64,000 nt of DNA, taken from NCBI GenBank assembly GCA_902802045.1, contig CADCKQ010000001.1:480754-544753 (forward strand), written 5' to 3'. The translations under genes and the position numbers were made by a program. This document shows positions 52,251-61,213 of the stretch, one piece after another. The stretch's first letter is position 1. Every line of letters begins with the position of its first letter. The DNA is from Oscillospiraceae bacterium (lineage in GTDB: Bacteria; Bacillota; Clostridia; Oscillospirales; Oscillospiraceae). The notes under the pieces were generated by a model. It saw only the letters and a list, made by a program, of their open reading frames with translations. It made no database searches and was not told the origin of the DNA.

Positions 52251-52287
52251 AAGAACGGCAATTCTATCAAAATTGCCGTTCTTTTAT
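52251..52287. terminator. rho-independent terminator
   Basis: A perfect 13-bp stem, AAGAACGGCAATT (52251-52263) and its complement (52271-52283), seven-base loop, then TT and A. It follows the DUF1653-DUF4298 gene and faces the convergent GLUG protein gene. Confidence 0.88.
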
Positions 52288-52389
52288 GCATCAGGACAAT
52301 AGAATTATATTCCTTAGAAATATAACAAAGCGAGATGGTCGGTTGGATATTTTGTTAAGGAGCAGCTATGCTCTGTTAAGGGCCGGTTA

Positions 52390-55300
52390 TTATGCTTGAT
52401 CTGCATCTTCCTTTCCGGGAGCTTCGCTCTCGTTATCTGCCGGATCGCCTTGCGGCTCCTCTGCCGGTTCCGCCTCGTTTTCCGTTTTTTCATCCGCTTC
52501 GGTTTCGCCGGCAGGAGCGTTTGCAGCCGTAGCGCTTCGGAGCTTTCTGTGCGTCCTTACCAATACAAGCACGATAATCGCGAGCAGCAGGACAATTGCG
52601 CTTGCGCCAATAATCAGCACTGTCGGATTCCATTCCGAAACCAACACACAGAAGCAGATTTCTGACCCGGTCGAATCAAAAACAAGGTAGCTGCCATCAA
52701 TCTTGTATTCCCGAACTTCAAGCCCGTTTTTGCCTCTTACGCAGAGAACAGGATTGCCTTGGAAAAAGGATGTCTCCGGAACGAGATAATGAATGGAGTG
52801 AGACTCCAGATCCGCCACCCGGCTGGCGATATTCACCTTCAGTGCCTCACATAGTTTATAATGCTCTGCCGGAACTACATTATTACTCCAGTCGCTGACC
52901 GATACGGATGATTCCGGTTCAAAGAGGCCTTCGACGATCACGACCGACAGCGGAGTTCCCTCGCGGCTATACTCCGCGGAAAGACCGGTCAGCCGGTCAA
53001 GATAGACCGCATCAATCGTTACGGAAGAAGTGAGATCCGTGAGATCGGTTTCCGGCCAAAAGCCGCTGTATCCGCTGACCTCGGGAACCTGCGGGATTTC
53101 CTCCGGCAGGACGCTTCCTCCATAGGGAACGGACAGCTCGCGGATTATCAGGCCTTCTGCCCTGAAGCTGACACGCAGTGAGCGGAAGCGCTCAGGCACT
53201 CCTTCCATTTCATACAATTCACGATAGCTTACAGGCTCGGCAGCCTCGTCATAGCTGATGCCGTCAATTCCGCCAAGCGTATCACTGACAAAGGTATTGT
53301 TATAGATGAACAGATCCTCATCCTCATTGTCTGCCCAGCCGCATATCGCTCCGCTGTAGGCTATGGATTCATCCATATCCACGATCGAACTACAGGAAAT
53401 TACACGTTTGCCCTGTCCGGAGATTCCTCCGACGTATTCTCCGCCATCAAGCGAACACATGGAATAGCTGTCCGTTACGATGGATTTGGACTGACCAACA
53501 ATACCGCCGACATATTCTCCGCTGGCGCTGACGTCACCATAGTTCTCAGATGAGGAAATTACTCCAAGTTCCGCCAGTCCGCAAATACCGCCGTTGTAGT
53601 CCTTTTTCGCCATAACAGCGCCGTTGTTGATACACTTGCGAGTGACACAGCGTGCAAAATAAGAGTCTGTTGAGATTTGAATACTGTCGGTAATATTGGC
53701 CGACAGTATTCCTTCCATGTCGAACTCCGCTTCCACTCCCATCGATCCAGTTATGCCGCCGACATTGGTGTCGCCGTTAATCTCGCCGTTGTTCATGCAG
53801 GAAAGAACCTTGCCGTTCATATCTTCGTCGGTATCCAGGTCAGAAATGTCCTCCATTACGCGCAGCTGCATATTCCCGGACAGGGCGTTTGTGAACATGG
53901 TCAAAATGTTGCTGTAATGCGCGTTTACACTGCGCATGTCTCCTGCGAGACCGGACAGCGTGTTGTGGATCGTGCGGCCCATGTTGTTCAGTCCGGCTGA
54001 AAGTGAGGCAAATTCTGCCCGCATACGGGCATTTTCAGCCTCCATCGCGGCAAGCTCTGCCTCCCGTTGCTGGTTGAGAAGATCCAGGCGGTTGAGGAGA
54101 TCGGCGCCTCCATCGGCAGCCAGATCGCCGCCCGCATTTATGAGCGCATCTTTGTCACTGTCAGATATATTGCCGTTAACAACATTGTTGATCGTGTCGT
54201 CCCCCAGCGAACCGGCTGCATCGCTGACCGCACTGCCTGCACTGGAAGCGGCGTCATTGAAATCCTCTCGGTGGGCCTGTTTTTCTCTTTCCTCCGCCGC
54301 ACCGGAGCCGTTGTCGATCGCCTTGTCGGTATAATAACCGGCAATGTTTGTGCCGCTTTCGGATACCTGTTGTGCGGACGATCCCAGACCTGCGGACGCC
54401 GCGCTCATGTTTCCCATCGCTTCGTTCATGGATGCCTGCAAGGCCTCGATCTCATCAACAAGACTCGCAGAATCATCCAGAATCAGATAGGGTTCCATCT
54501 GTCCCACGATACCGCCGACATCCTTGCGGCCGAAAACAGTTCCGTTGTTGACACACTGTTCAAGATATCCGGACTGGCGGCCGGCAATCCCGCCAACATT
54601 GTACCCATAATGCTGATAGCCGACTGTTCCCTCGTTGATGCAGGAATCGACAAGACCCAGACTTATGCCTGCAATTCCGCCAATGTCGGAAACGGTGTCC
54701 TTATCTTCTGACGAAACGAGATTGATACCGATGATGTCGCGGATGTCGAGCGTTTCAATATCAATCGCTTCGTCGCGAACTTCAATATTGACCTCGGCCT
54801 TGTTGGTGCATTCGCGGATTGTTCCGTCGTTGTAACCGGCAATACCGCCGGCAAAGTGCTTTCCGCTGATGCTGCCGGAGGATTCGCAGTCACTGATGAT
54901 GCCAAGATTTTCACCCACAATACCGCCTACGGAAATCAGGCCGTTCACAGTGCCGGAGAACGTGCAGTTCAAAATGGTACCGCGACTGGTGCCGACGATC
55001 CCGCCGATACTGCTCTGGCTGCCGCCGGGCGTGATCGTGCCCATGACATTCAGATCAGCGATCCGACCACCCTCTTCAAGATAGCGGAACAGCCCCTGAT
55101 GTGAGCCGTTGGAACCGCAGTAAAAGTTTTTGATTGTGTGTCCGTTTCCAAGGAATGTTCCGGAGAAGGAGGGAACAGGCATGATCGAACGGCCTTCAAA
55201 GTCGATGTCCGCGTCAAGATACACGGTCAGACCGATGGACCAGACGTTGTTCCGGCAGTTGAGCGAAAAAGCTTGAAAATCCTCGGCAGTGGAGAGTACG

Positions 55301-55509
55301 ATACGCTTTCCCTCGTTTTCTCCGGCTGAACCGTCTGCGTTCCCGATGATGAGTTTTCCTTCATTGGAAGGAACTTCCTCGACGATCTCTTCTCCCTCTT
55401 CCTGGGAAGGATAGTCCGCGAAAACCGCAGAGGGAAGCAGCGATAAAAGCACTGTTACGGTGCAAAAGAACGCTGCTGCGGCAGACCAGTAATTCGTTTT
55501 GTGTTTCAT
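52390..55509 (-). CDS. large cell-surface protein with GLUG repeats, coiled coil and C-terminal membrane anchor
   Basis: A 1039-residue exported protein. Signal peptide about 1-31. From about 60 to 340 a chain of GLUG-like repeats of the form GGIVGxxxGxIxxCxxxGxV forms a beta-helix-like block. About 345-580 is Ala/Ser/Glu-rich and helical (for example REAELAAMEAENARMRAEFA), a likely coiled coil. More GLUG repeats follow to about 740, then two or three beta-sandwich-like segments. A single helix (ILIGASAIVLLLAIIVLVLV region, near 980) anchors the protein, with an acidic cytoplasmic tail. No LPxTG is present. The start overlaps the RND gene by four bases, so the pair is translationally coupled. 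Confidence 0.8.
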   Translation of the reverse strand: MKHKTNYWSAAAAFFCTVTVLLSLLPSAVFADYPSQEEGEEIVEEVPSNEGKLIIGNADGSAGENEGKRIVLSTAEDFQAFSLNCRNNVWSIGLTVYLDADIDFEGRSIMPVPSFSGTFLGNGHTIKNFYCGSNGSHQGLFRYLEEGGRIADLNVMGTITPGGSQSSIGGIVGTSRGTILNCTFSGTVNGLISVGGIVGENLGIISDCESSGSISGKHFAGGIAGYNDGTIRECTNKAEVNIEVRDEAIDIETLDIRDIIGINLVSSEDKDTVSDIGGIAGISLGLVDSCINEGTVGYQHYGYNVGGIAGRQSGYLEQCVNNGTVFGRKDVGGIVGQMEPYLILDDSASLVDEIEALQASMNEAMGNMSAASAGLGSSAQQVSESGTNIAGYYTDKAIDNGSGAAEEREKQAHREDFNDAASSAGSAVSDAAGSLGDDTINNVVNGNISDSDKDALINAGGDLAADGGADLLNRLDLLNQQREAELAAMEAENARMRAEFASLSAGLNNMGRTIHNTLSGLAGDMRSVNAHYSNILTMFTNALSGNMQLRVMEDISDLDTDEDMNGKVLSCMNNGEINGDTNVGGITGSMGVEAEFDMEGILSANITDSIQISTDSYFARCVTRKCINNGAVMAKKDYNGGICGLAELGVISSSENYGDVSASGEYVGGIVGQSKSIVTDSYSMCSLDGGEYVGGISGQGKRVISCSSIVDMDESIAYSGAICGWADNEDEDLFIYNNTFVSDTLGGIDGISYDEAAEPVSYRELYEMEGVPERFRSLRVSFRAEGLIIRELSVPYGGSVLPEEIPQVPEVSGYSGFWPETDLTDLTSSVTIDAVYLDRLTGLSAEYSREGTPLSVVIVEGLFEPESSVSVSDWSNNVVPAEHYKLCEALKVNIASRVADLESHSIHYLVPETSFFQGNPVLCVRGKNGLEVREYKIDGSYLVFDSTGSEICFCVLVSEWNPTVLIIGASAIVLLLAIIVLVLVRTHRKLRSATAANAPAGETEADEKTENEAEPAEEPQGDPADNESEAPGKEDADQA

Positions 55510-57956
55510 GGCTTCTCCGCCTCCTCTCTGGATGTTGAAAGCCCCTCCGGGCTCTCTTCGGATGCAGTAGTATCGATATCCATATGAACGTTGACCTCGC
55601 CATTAAACCTGCCTCGGACCTCCGCATCGATATACCCGCTGACATAGCCGCGAACATGGCCGTCGAGGCGGACTGATCCGGCATGACTGAACATAGTGCC
55701 GATTTGGGTGGTAAAGCTTGTCTTGCTGATCACTCCGTCTCCGAGAAGCAGGATCTGCGGCAGGACACAGGTAACAAGAAATATTGATATCAGCGTGCCC
55801 TTTCCAAGATATACACCGATAGCGGAGATCGTTTCGTTCGAGGCAACAAGCGCGATAACAACACCGGCAGCGGCCATCATCGTACCGGAGGTTACAATTG
55901 TCGGAAATGCCTTGTTCAGCGCATCGGTAATGGCCTCCTTCGGCTCCATATATCTGCGTGATTCGAGATACCGGTCGGAAATCACGATGGCATAGTCGAT
56001 GTTGGCGCCCATCTGGATCGCGCTGATAATCAGATAGGTCAGGAAGAACAGGTTTTTATTATGCAAAAACGGCGAGGAGAAGTTGATCAGAATGCTTCCC
56101 TGTATTACAACGATCAGAAGAAGAGGCAAGCCTACTGAATGAAATGTGAAAATCAGAATCAGCGTGACAAATACGATCTCCAGAATTGTAATGACAGTAT
56201 TATCGTTTTCAAATGAGGACTTGAGGTCACTGCAGCTTGTCGTATCGCCGATGATATAGCTTTCGTCGTAATAACGCGCCACAATGCCGCGTAAAGCGCT
56301 TAAATATTCATAACTCTCAGCCTCTTCATAGGGGACATCCGAATCGATGACAATGCGGCTCCAGTCATCACTGAGAAGCTGCAGCTTGCCGTCGTCAAGC
56401 TCTTCTTTCATTTCGTCGATCTTGTCCTGTGTCTCCTGGTCAAGATTGAGGGTAACATCCTCGCGGCTCTCCAGCAGGTAGTCGAAGATATCCAGCAATG
56501 CAATGCGGTAACTGTCCATCCCTGTTATAGCTTTTCCGTATTCGTTGTGCTCCAGCGCATAACTTCCGTAAGCAAGCTCCGCAACCTCGATATCGATGTC
56601 CAGCAGTTCGGCAAACTGGCGGGGCGTAACTTCATCAAGAAGTTTGTAATCGCCGATCGCATCGATGTCAGAAAGTCCGGTGACAGACAGCGTGTGGCGC
56701 AGATCCTTGACCTCTGAAACGATTTCCTTTTCACTGTCGTTGTCTCCGGCTGGGATGATTATAGCAAAGGTATTCGGAGTGCCGAAGGTCGTGCGGATTT
56801 TCTCTTTGGCCAGCTGGATCTCATTTTTGCGAATCGATTCCACGCTGTACTGGTCATAGACATAGTGCGCGCGGCTGGAGCAGAAGTATGCTCCGATCAG
56901 CAGAGCGGCAAACAGGAAGGGCACAACCTTGCGAGTCCGATAGGCAAATTTGCCCAGGAACGGGACATCAGGCAGGAACTTGCGGTGAGCTGTACGATCG
57001 ATCAGGCCTGAGAACGTCACCAGCAGTCCCGGCATCAGGCAGAAGACGGAGAGAAGACTGATCAGGACTGCCTTGATCAGGACAAAGCCCATATCTGCTC
57101 CAAGCCTGTACTGCATGAACGTCAATGCAAGCAGACCGGAGATCGTGGTCAGACTGCTGCCGGCGATCTCCGGGATAGCCTTACTCAGCGCAGCGATCGC
57201 CGCCTCCCGGGGGGCTTTGTCGGCCTGTTCTTCGGTGAAGCGGTGGCAAAGGATGATAGCATAGTCGATTGCCAGCGCAAGCTGCAGTACAAGTGCGATA
57301 GAGTCTGTTACAAAGGAAATCTCGCCCATGAGGAAATTGGTGCCTATGTTCAGCAATGCAGCCGCTCCGAAAGTAAGCAGAAGTACCGGGATCTCACCAT
57401 AAGTGCGTGAGGTAAGCAGCAGCACCAGAATGATGATGACGAAGGCGATAATGTCGACGATGACCATCTCATTGTCAATGATCACCTTCAGCGGGTTGCC
57501 GACTTTAGTGTTGACGTAAAGGTCATAGGGGGACAGCAGGTCTTCGATCTCATTGAGCGCGGTCTTGCTCGAAGGGTCGTCACTTGCACCGTTAAAAGTT
57601 ACATCAAAGAGTGCTGACAGCTCTTTATAGTGATCGGAGCTGTCATCGAATTTGACTTCTTTTACGTTCTCGATACCGGCAAGCTCGTCCGCAATGGCTC
57701 TGGCCTGATCGAGAGAAATATTCCTCACAACAACCTGAGCCGTATCGTAAGTAACAAATTCCCGGTCCATGATGTCAAGGCCAAGCCGGGTCTCCGTGTC
57801 GGCAGGCAGAAAGTGCTCAAGACTGTCATTGGTAACGACAAGCGTACTTGTGTACACGCTGATAAGTGCGAGGACAATGAACACGATCAGAATCAGCTTT
57901 CGTCTGTCGACAATATATTGCGCGACATGCGTCATCAGGTTTTTCTTGCTTTCCAT
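55506..57956 (-). CDS. RND/MMPL-family exporter
   Basis: An 816-residue membrane pump with two repeats, each one helix, a large external loop and five helices. The first helix is KLILIVFIVLALISVY; DYAIILCHRF and DYAIVISDRY are the conserved motifs in helix 4 of each half, their Asp-Tyr pair being the proton-relay site in MMPL proteins. The cytoplasmic C-terminus of about 70 residues has GHVRGYVSGYIDAEVRGRFN, a possible short beta-helix, then a Glu/Ser-rich tail. Substrate could be a lipid, toxin or drug. It is the first gene of a two-gene operon with the GLUG surface protein, a probable partner on the outer face. Confidence 0.9.
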   Translation of the reverse strand: MESKKNLMTHVAQYIVDRRKLILIVFIVLALISVYTSTLVVTNDSLEHFLPADTETRLGLDIMDREFVTYDTAQVVVRNISLDQARAIADELAGIENVKEVKFDDSSDHYKELSALFDVTFNGASDDPSSKTALNEIEDLLSPYDLYVNTKVGNPLKVIIDNEMVIVDIIAFVIIILVLLLTSRTYGEIPVLLLTFGAAALLNIGTNFLMGEISFVTDSIALVLQLALAIDYAIILCHRFTEEQADKAPREAAIAALSKAIPEIAGSSLTTISGLLALTFMQYRLGADMGFVLIKAVLISLLSVFCLMPGLLVTFSGLIDRTAHRKFLPDVPFLGKFAYRTRKVVPFLFAALLIGAYFCSSRAHYVYDQYSVESIRKNEIQLAKEKIRTTFGTPNTFAIIIPAGDNDSEKEIVSEVKDLRHTLSVTGLSDIDAIGDYKLLDEVTPRQFAELLDIDIEVAELAYGSYALEHNEYGKAITGMDSYRIALLDIFDYLLESREDVTLNLDQETQDKIDEMKEELDDGKLQLLSDDWSRIVIDSDVPYEEAESYEYLSALRGIVARYYDESYIIGDTTSCSDLKSSFENDNTVITILEIVFVTLILIFTFHSVGLPLLLIVVIQGSILINFSSPFLHNKNLFFLTYLIISAIQMGANIDYAIVISDRYLESRRYMEPKEAITDALNKAFPTIVTSGTMMAAAGVVIALVASNETISAIGVYLGKGTLISIFLVTCVLPQILLLGDGVISKTSFTTQIGTMFSHAGSVRLDGHVRGYVSGYIDAEVRGRFNGEVNVHMDIDTTASEESPEGLSTSREEAEKP

Positions 57957-58004
57957 TTATATAAATTCCCTTTTTCCCGCTTTGGCCAATTCACAGCCAA
58001 AATA

Positions 58005-58069
58005 ATACTATATAGTATGTTTTGCTCTTTTCAAGAAAAGATATAATTTTGACAATCCCTTTCAAAATT
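58005..58069 (-). promoter_or_regulatory. promoter and operators of the RND-GLUG operon
   Basis: On the minus strand TTGAAA (58034-58029), 16 bases, TATAGT (58012-58007). A perfect 14-bp palindrome, ATACTATATAGTAT (58005-58018), covers the -10 box. A second dyad, AATTTTGA-N9-TCAAAATT, is at 58045-58069. Palindromes of the first type are common for TetR-family repressors, but none is encoded next to this operon. Confidence 0.6.
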
Positions 58070-58094
58070 AACTTGTTGACAGTTCCGGCCAATG

Positions 58095-58127
58095 AAAACA
58101 AGCCATTTTACAAAAATGGCTTGTTTT
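58095..58127 (-). terminator. rho-independent terminator of the second sugar transporter
   Basis: A perfect 15-bp stem (AAAACAAGCCATTTT, 58095-58109, and its complement, 58113-58127) with a three-base loop, 54 bases beyond the transporter stop on the minus strand. Confidence 0.8.
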
Positions 58128-58180
58128 AGTGTGCAAGTACGCCCAAAAGGGCAAGAGTCCGGGTTCGTTTGTTTTAATGT

Positions 58181-59671
58181 TCAGCCTTTTTTCTTCAGAG
58201 TGGCGTTCAGCGGGTTCCAAAGATCCTCATAGTCAAAGCCGGTGACCTTTCTGAGGGCCGCCTTCTCTTCCTCGCTCGCCTCGCTCTGCTCCGTTCCCTT
58301 GCGCCTGGCGACGTCTTTCTGGACCATCTTGAACTCCTTGTCGGTCACGGGGAAGAGCACCGCGCATACGAGCAGCAGAGCCGACATGATGGCGGGAGCC
58401 AGTACGAAGCAGATCCCGATGCCATGCTGTGTCGCAGCGGTTTGCTCGTGGCCTGCGTTGGCAAGCGTCTCATTATAGTGCACGGCCGTGAGCATAAAGC
58501 CGATGATCGCCACCGAAAGGCCGGAAGCGATTTTCCTGATAAAGGTGGCCATGCTGGACACGATGCCCGGTCTGCGGATCGACGTGATCAGCTCATCGAC
58601 GTCCGTCATATCGGCCATGATGGCGAAGATTCCCGTGAGAGAGCCGGCGTTGCCGAGTCCGATGAGAGCCGCGAGCGCCAGGATCGGGATGAGCGGAGCC
58701 CCGTGATGCGAGAAGGCCAGAAGCCCCAGTACGCCGACCAGTCTTACGGGAGCGGCGATGAGGATCGCCAGCTTTTTGGACGTCTTGCTCATGACCGGCC
58801 CAAAGATGAGCATGCCGACGAGCTGGGCCACCATCAGCACCGCCAGGATCGGGATGTAATATGCGGGATACGCGCCGAGCGCATGCTGTACATAGTAGAC
58901 CGCCATGCCGGAAATAAAGTCCATGCCGCCCTGTCCGAAGAGGTAGAGTCCCAGGAAAATCAGGAACGAGCGGCTCCTGAACACGCTGGCCGCCTGCGTG
59001 AAGCTCTCAAGGAGCGTCATTTTGACGGGCTCCTTCTGCTTCTCCCAGGTGCCGAAGAACACGGTGATCGAGACCACGAAGAAGAGCGCGCCGAACAGGA
59101 GCATGCAGCTCATGTACTGCGAGGGATCGTAAGTCTGCTTGATGAGCATGCCCGGAACGAGTCCGCAGATGGCGGCGCCGAGCGTCGAGAACACCATACG
59201 CATGTTGGAAAATCTGGCACGCACCGCGTAGTCGTCCATCATGTCCGGAAGCAATCCGTTATAGGGCACGCTCAGTACCGTGAAGCCCGTGTTGAACAGG
59301 CAGTACATCACGAGGTAGAAGACATAGTTCGCGGTCATCGACGGCGAGTGGATATTGATCCACATGAGCACGAAGGTGACGGCGGAGGCGATGCTGCCCA
59401 CCAGGATGTAGAAGCGCTTCGGCCCGTATTTCGACCTGGTCCTCTCGACGATGTTGCCCATGATGGGGTCGGTGATCGCATCCCAGATCTTGCCGATCAT
59501 GGGGATCGTGCCCGCAAGGACAGGGTTCATGCCGAGAGCGTCTGTCAGGAAGACAAGGAAGAACGCGTTGATAATAACGAAACATCCGCCCCCGAAGATC
59601 TCTCCCACTCCATAAGTCAGTCTGCTGAAGAAGCCGTAATTTGGTTTTCTGCCGCTGATTCTCTCTTCCAT
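58181..59671 (-). CDS. GPH-family (MFS) sugar:cation symporter, second paralogue
   Basis: A 496-residue 12-helix transporter of the glycoside-pentoside-hexuronide family. It shows RLTYGVGEIFGGGCFVIIN at the N-terminus, PMIGKIWDAITDPIMGNIVE as the cation-site helix and TFIRKIASGLSVAIIG in the second half. The cytoplasmic C-terminal tail is highly charged. It is only distantly similar to the transporter at 48.4 kb. AGGAGGAAACA precedes the ATG. A palindromic TTCCGCGC/GCGCGGAA hairpin is in the 83 bases between it and the upstream YczE-like gene. No hydrolase gene is adjacent. Confidence 0.9.
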   Translation of the reverse strand: MEERISGRKPNYGFFSRLTYGVGEIFGGGCFVIINAFFLVFLTDALGMNPVLAGTIPMIGKIWDAITDPIMGNIVERTRSKYGPKRFYILVGSIASAVTFVLMWINIHSPSMTANYVFYLVMYCLFNTGFTVLSVPYNGLLPDMMDDYAVRARFSNMRMVFSTLGAAICGLVPGMLIKQTYDPSQYMSCMLLFGALFFVVSITVFFGTWEKQKEPVKMTLLESFTQAASVFRSRSFLIFLGLYLFGQGGMDFISGMAVYYVQHALGAYPAYYIPILAVLMVAQLVGMLIFGPVMSKTSKKLAILIAAPVRLVGVLGLLAFSHHGAPLIPILALAALIGLGNAGSLTGIFAIMADMTDVDELITSIRRPGIVSSMATFIRKIASGLSVAIIGFMLTAVHYNETLANAGHEQTAATQHGIGICFVLAPAIMSALLLVCAVLFPVTDKEFKMVQKDVARRKGTEQSEASEEEKAALRKVTGFDYEDLWNPLNATLKKKG

Positions 59672-59754
59672 TGTTTCCTCCTGTTAGTTCCGCGCTCCGC
59701 GCGGAAGTATTCTTTGAATAATTGTAACAAGTTATTCCTGATTCTGCAAGTCGA

Positions 59755-60417
59755 TCATTTCCTGTTCTTTTCGTTTCCCGCGCCCAGCAGTGGCCGGGAA
59801 ACGGTTTTGTTGAAAAACTCGATCAGAGGGCCCATGAAAAAGGCCGTGATGACAGTGGCAACGCCGACTGATCCGAAGAGCTGCGGGTAATTCATGCCGG
59901 AAAGCAGGCAGAGTACGCTGCCCGCAAGCACACACGCGCTGTCCGTCAGAATACGGCAGAGAGGGAAAGCGATCCTGCTCTGCCGCTCGCTCCAAACCAG
60001 AGCGACGGCGTCGTAAGTGGAGACCCCCAGATCCGCCGTGAAGTAGAGAGAGGAAGCGAGGGCCAGGGGCACAAGCGCCGCCGCGAGGAGGATCGCGCGG
60101 CCGCCGAGTCCGAGAGCGGGAAAAAGCCGCGCGCACAGGGATTGGGAAAACTCTACAACATAACCCAGCAGGAAAAGATTGATAAAGGTCGCAAGGCCGA
60201 TCTTATGCCGGTCCAACAAGAGCGGAAAGCTCAGGAGCAGAATGTTGACGATCACATACAGCGTCCCAAAACGTATAGGGATCACGGCGGCAAGCCCGCT
60301 CATGAGCGCCTGAAAGGGATCTACGCCTAACGCGGCGTGCTTGAACATCCCGACGCTCATACCGCAAAGCACAACGCCGGAAATGCTCATAATGATCCGT
60401 TTTGTCATAACTCTCAT
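59755..60417 (-). CDS. YczE/YyaS/YitT-family membrane protein
   Basis: A 220-residue protein with five predicted helices. ISGVVLCGMSVGMFKHAALGVDPF (shown in part: GVDPFQALMSGLA) and the second-repeat DLGVSTYDAVALV are the paired GxxPxD-like signatures of the YczE group. Members are annotated as permease-like membrane proteins without a proven substrate. GGGAGGCG lies eight bases before the ATG at 60417. High G+C and codon use resemble the transporter gene that follows, so the two probably moved together. Confidence 0.82.
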   Translation of the reverse strand: MRVMTKRIIMSISGVVLCGMSVGMFKHAALGVDPFQALMSGLAAVIPIRFGTLYVIVNILLLSFPLLLDRHKIGLATFINLFLLGYVVEFSQSLCARLFPALGLGGRAILLAAALVPLALASSLYFTADLGVSTYDAVALVWSERQSRIAFPLCRILTDSACVLAGSVLCLLSGMNYPQLFGSVGVATVITAFFMGPLIEFFNKTVSRPLLGAGNEKNRK

Positions 60418-60570
60418 GTCAATACGCCTCCCACAGAACCGCGCATGTTCTTTTGAAATACGTTTAGTCCAAATCGCTGAGAACAGTTCTGATGTGTATT
60501 ATAAATGCGTTGAGGCTGAAAATGCAAATCCCGCATGCGGACATATTTCTCCGCAGCTGCACATTTCTCC

Positions 60571-60600
60571 AAATCAGGCCAAAAATAGACATAAAAAGAA
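60571..60600 (+). repeat. 30-bp repeat B, copy 2
   Basis: Matches 52221-52250 at 28 of 30 positions and overlaps the start of hairpin repeat A at 60594. The 230 bases between the YczE-like gene and the tRNA hold nothing else I can identify. Confidence 0.75.
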
Positions 60601-60645
60601 CTCAGCAAAAAATGCCCTAAAGCATTGAAATTACTGAGTTTCTTT
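60594..60645 (-). terminator. hairpin terminator after the initiator tRNA, copy of repeat A
   Basis: 46 of 47 bases match the hairpin at 48263-48309. Here, on the minus strand, it stands three bases after the CCA end of the tRNA and is followed by TTTTTAT, so it terminates the tRNA transcript. Confidence 0.85.
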
Positions 60646-60647
60646 GA

Positions 60648-60723
<76 letters not shown>

Positions 60724-60742
60724 GTATTCAATTGCGGGAGTT

Positions 60743-60771
60743 AATATACCACGGAAGCCGATTTAAGTCAA
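60743..60771 (-). promoter_or_regulatory. promoter of the initiator tRNA
   Basis: On the minus strand TTGACT (60771-60766), 17 bases, TATATT (60748-60743). The bases just before and through the -10 box (CGTGGTATATTAA) are identical to those of the presumed rRNA promoter at 63.9 kb. Confidence 0.85.
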
Positions 60772-60782
60772 GCCTTTTTTCC

Positions 60783-60811
60783 TTGACTAAAAAAACCATT
60801 CAGCATATAAT
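60783..60811 (+). promoter_or_regulatory. promoter of the asp23-yloV-sortase genes
   Basis: TTGACT (60783-60788), 17 bases, TATAAT (60806-60811). Its -35 box is 12 bases from the -35 box of the divergent tRNA promoter. Confidence 0.85.
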
Positions 60812-60843
60812 GTAATACCTGTTTTTAAAGGAGGATTCTGCCG

Positions 60844-61194
60844 ATGATGAACATAAAAAACGACAGAGGCATGATCACCGTCAACAATGAGGTCTTCTCA
60901 AGGCTTGCGGGCGATGCAGCCACTTCCTGCTTCGGAGTCAAAGGAATGGTCAGCATATCATCAGACGGGAGCAGGCACCAGCTTTTAAAGCGCGACAGCA
61001 TGAGCAAAGGCGTCTACGTCCGGTACTATGAGGACGAATCCGTCTCGCTGGATCTGCACATCGGAGTCGACTACGGAGTAAATATCAGCGCGGTCTGCCA
61101 CCAGATCATAAACGAAGTCAAGTACAAGCTTGAAAAGTCCACGGGAATCAGCGTTAAGAGCGTGGATGTATTTATAGATAACATTATCGCCTGA
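60844..61194 (+). CDS. Asp23/Gls24-family protein (YloU-like)
   Basis: A 116-residue small cytoplasmic or membrane-associated protein. It opens with NDRGMITVNNEVFSRLAGDAA, passes through CFGVKGMVS and ends in VKSVDVFIDNI, the full Asp23 pattern. Asp23 proteins help cell-envelope stress tolerance or form scaffolds. AAAGGAGG lies nine bases before the ATG. In Bacillota this family is regularly encoded just before the yloV/fakA gene, as here. Confidence 0.92.
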   Translation: MMNIKNDRGMITVNNEVFSRLAGDAATSCFGVKGMVSISSDGSRHQLLKRDSMSKGVYVRYYEDESVSLDLHIGVDYGVNISAVCHQIINEVKYKLEKSTGISVKSVDVFIDNIIA

Positions 61195-61213
61195 ATTCGG
61201 AGGACTTTTTGCT

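Noticed and set aside
58424..59890. 488-codon open frame on the plus strand
   Set aside because: Antisense to the GPH transporter gene. The product is a low-complexity His/Asp/Arg/Glu-rich chain with no domain, again an effect of G+C-rich codons.
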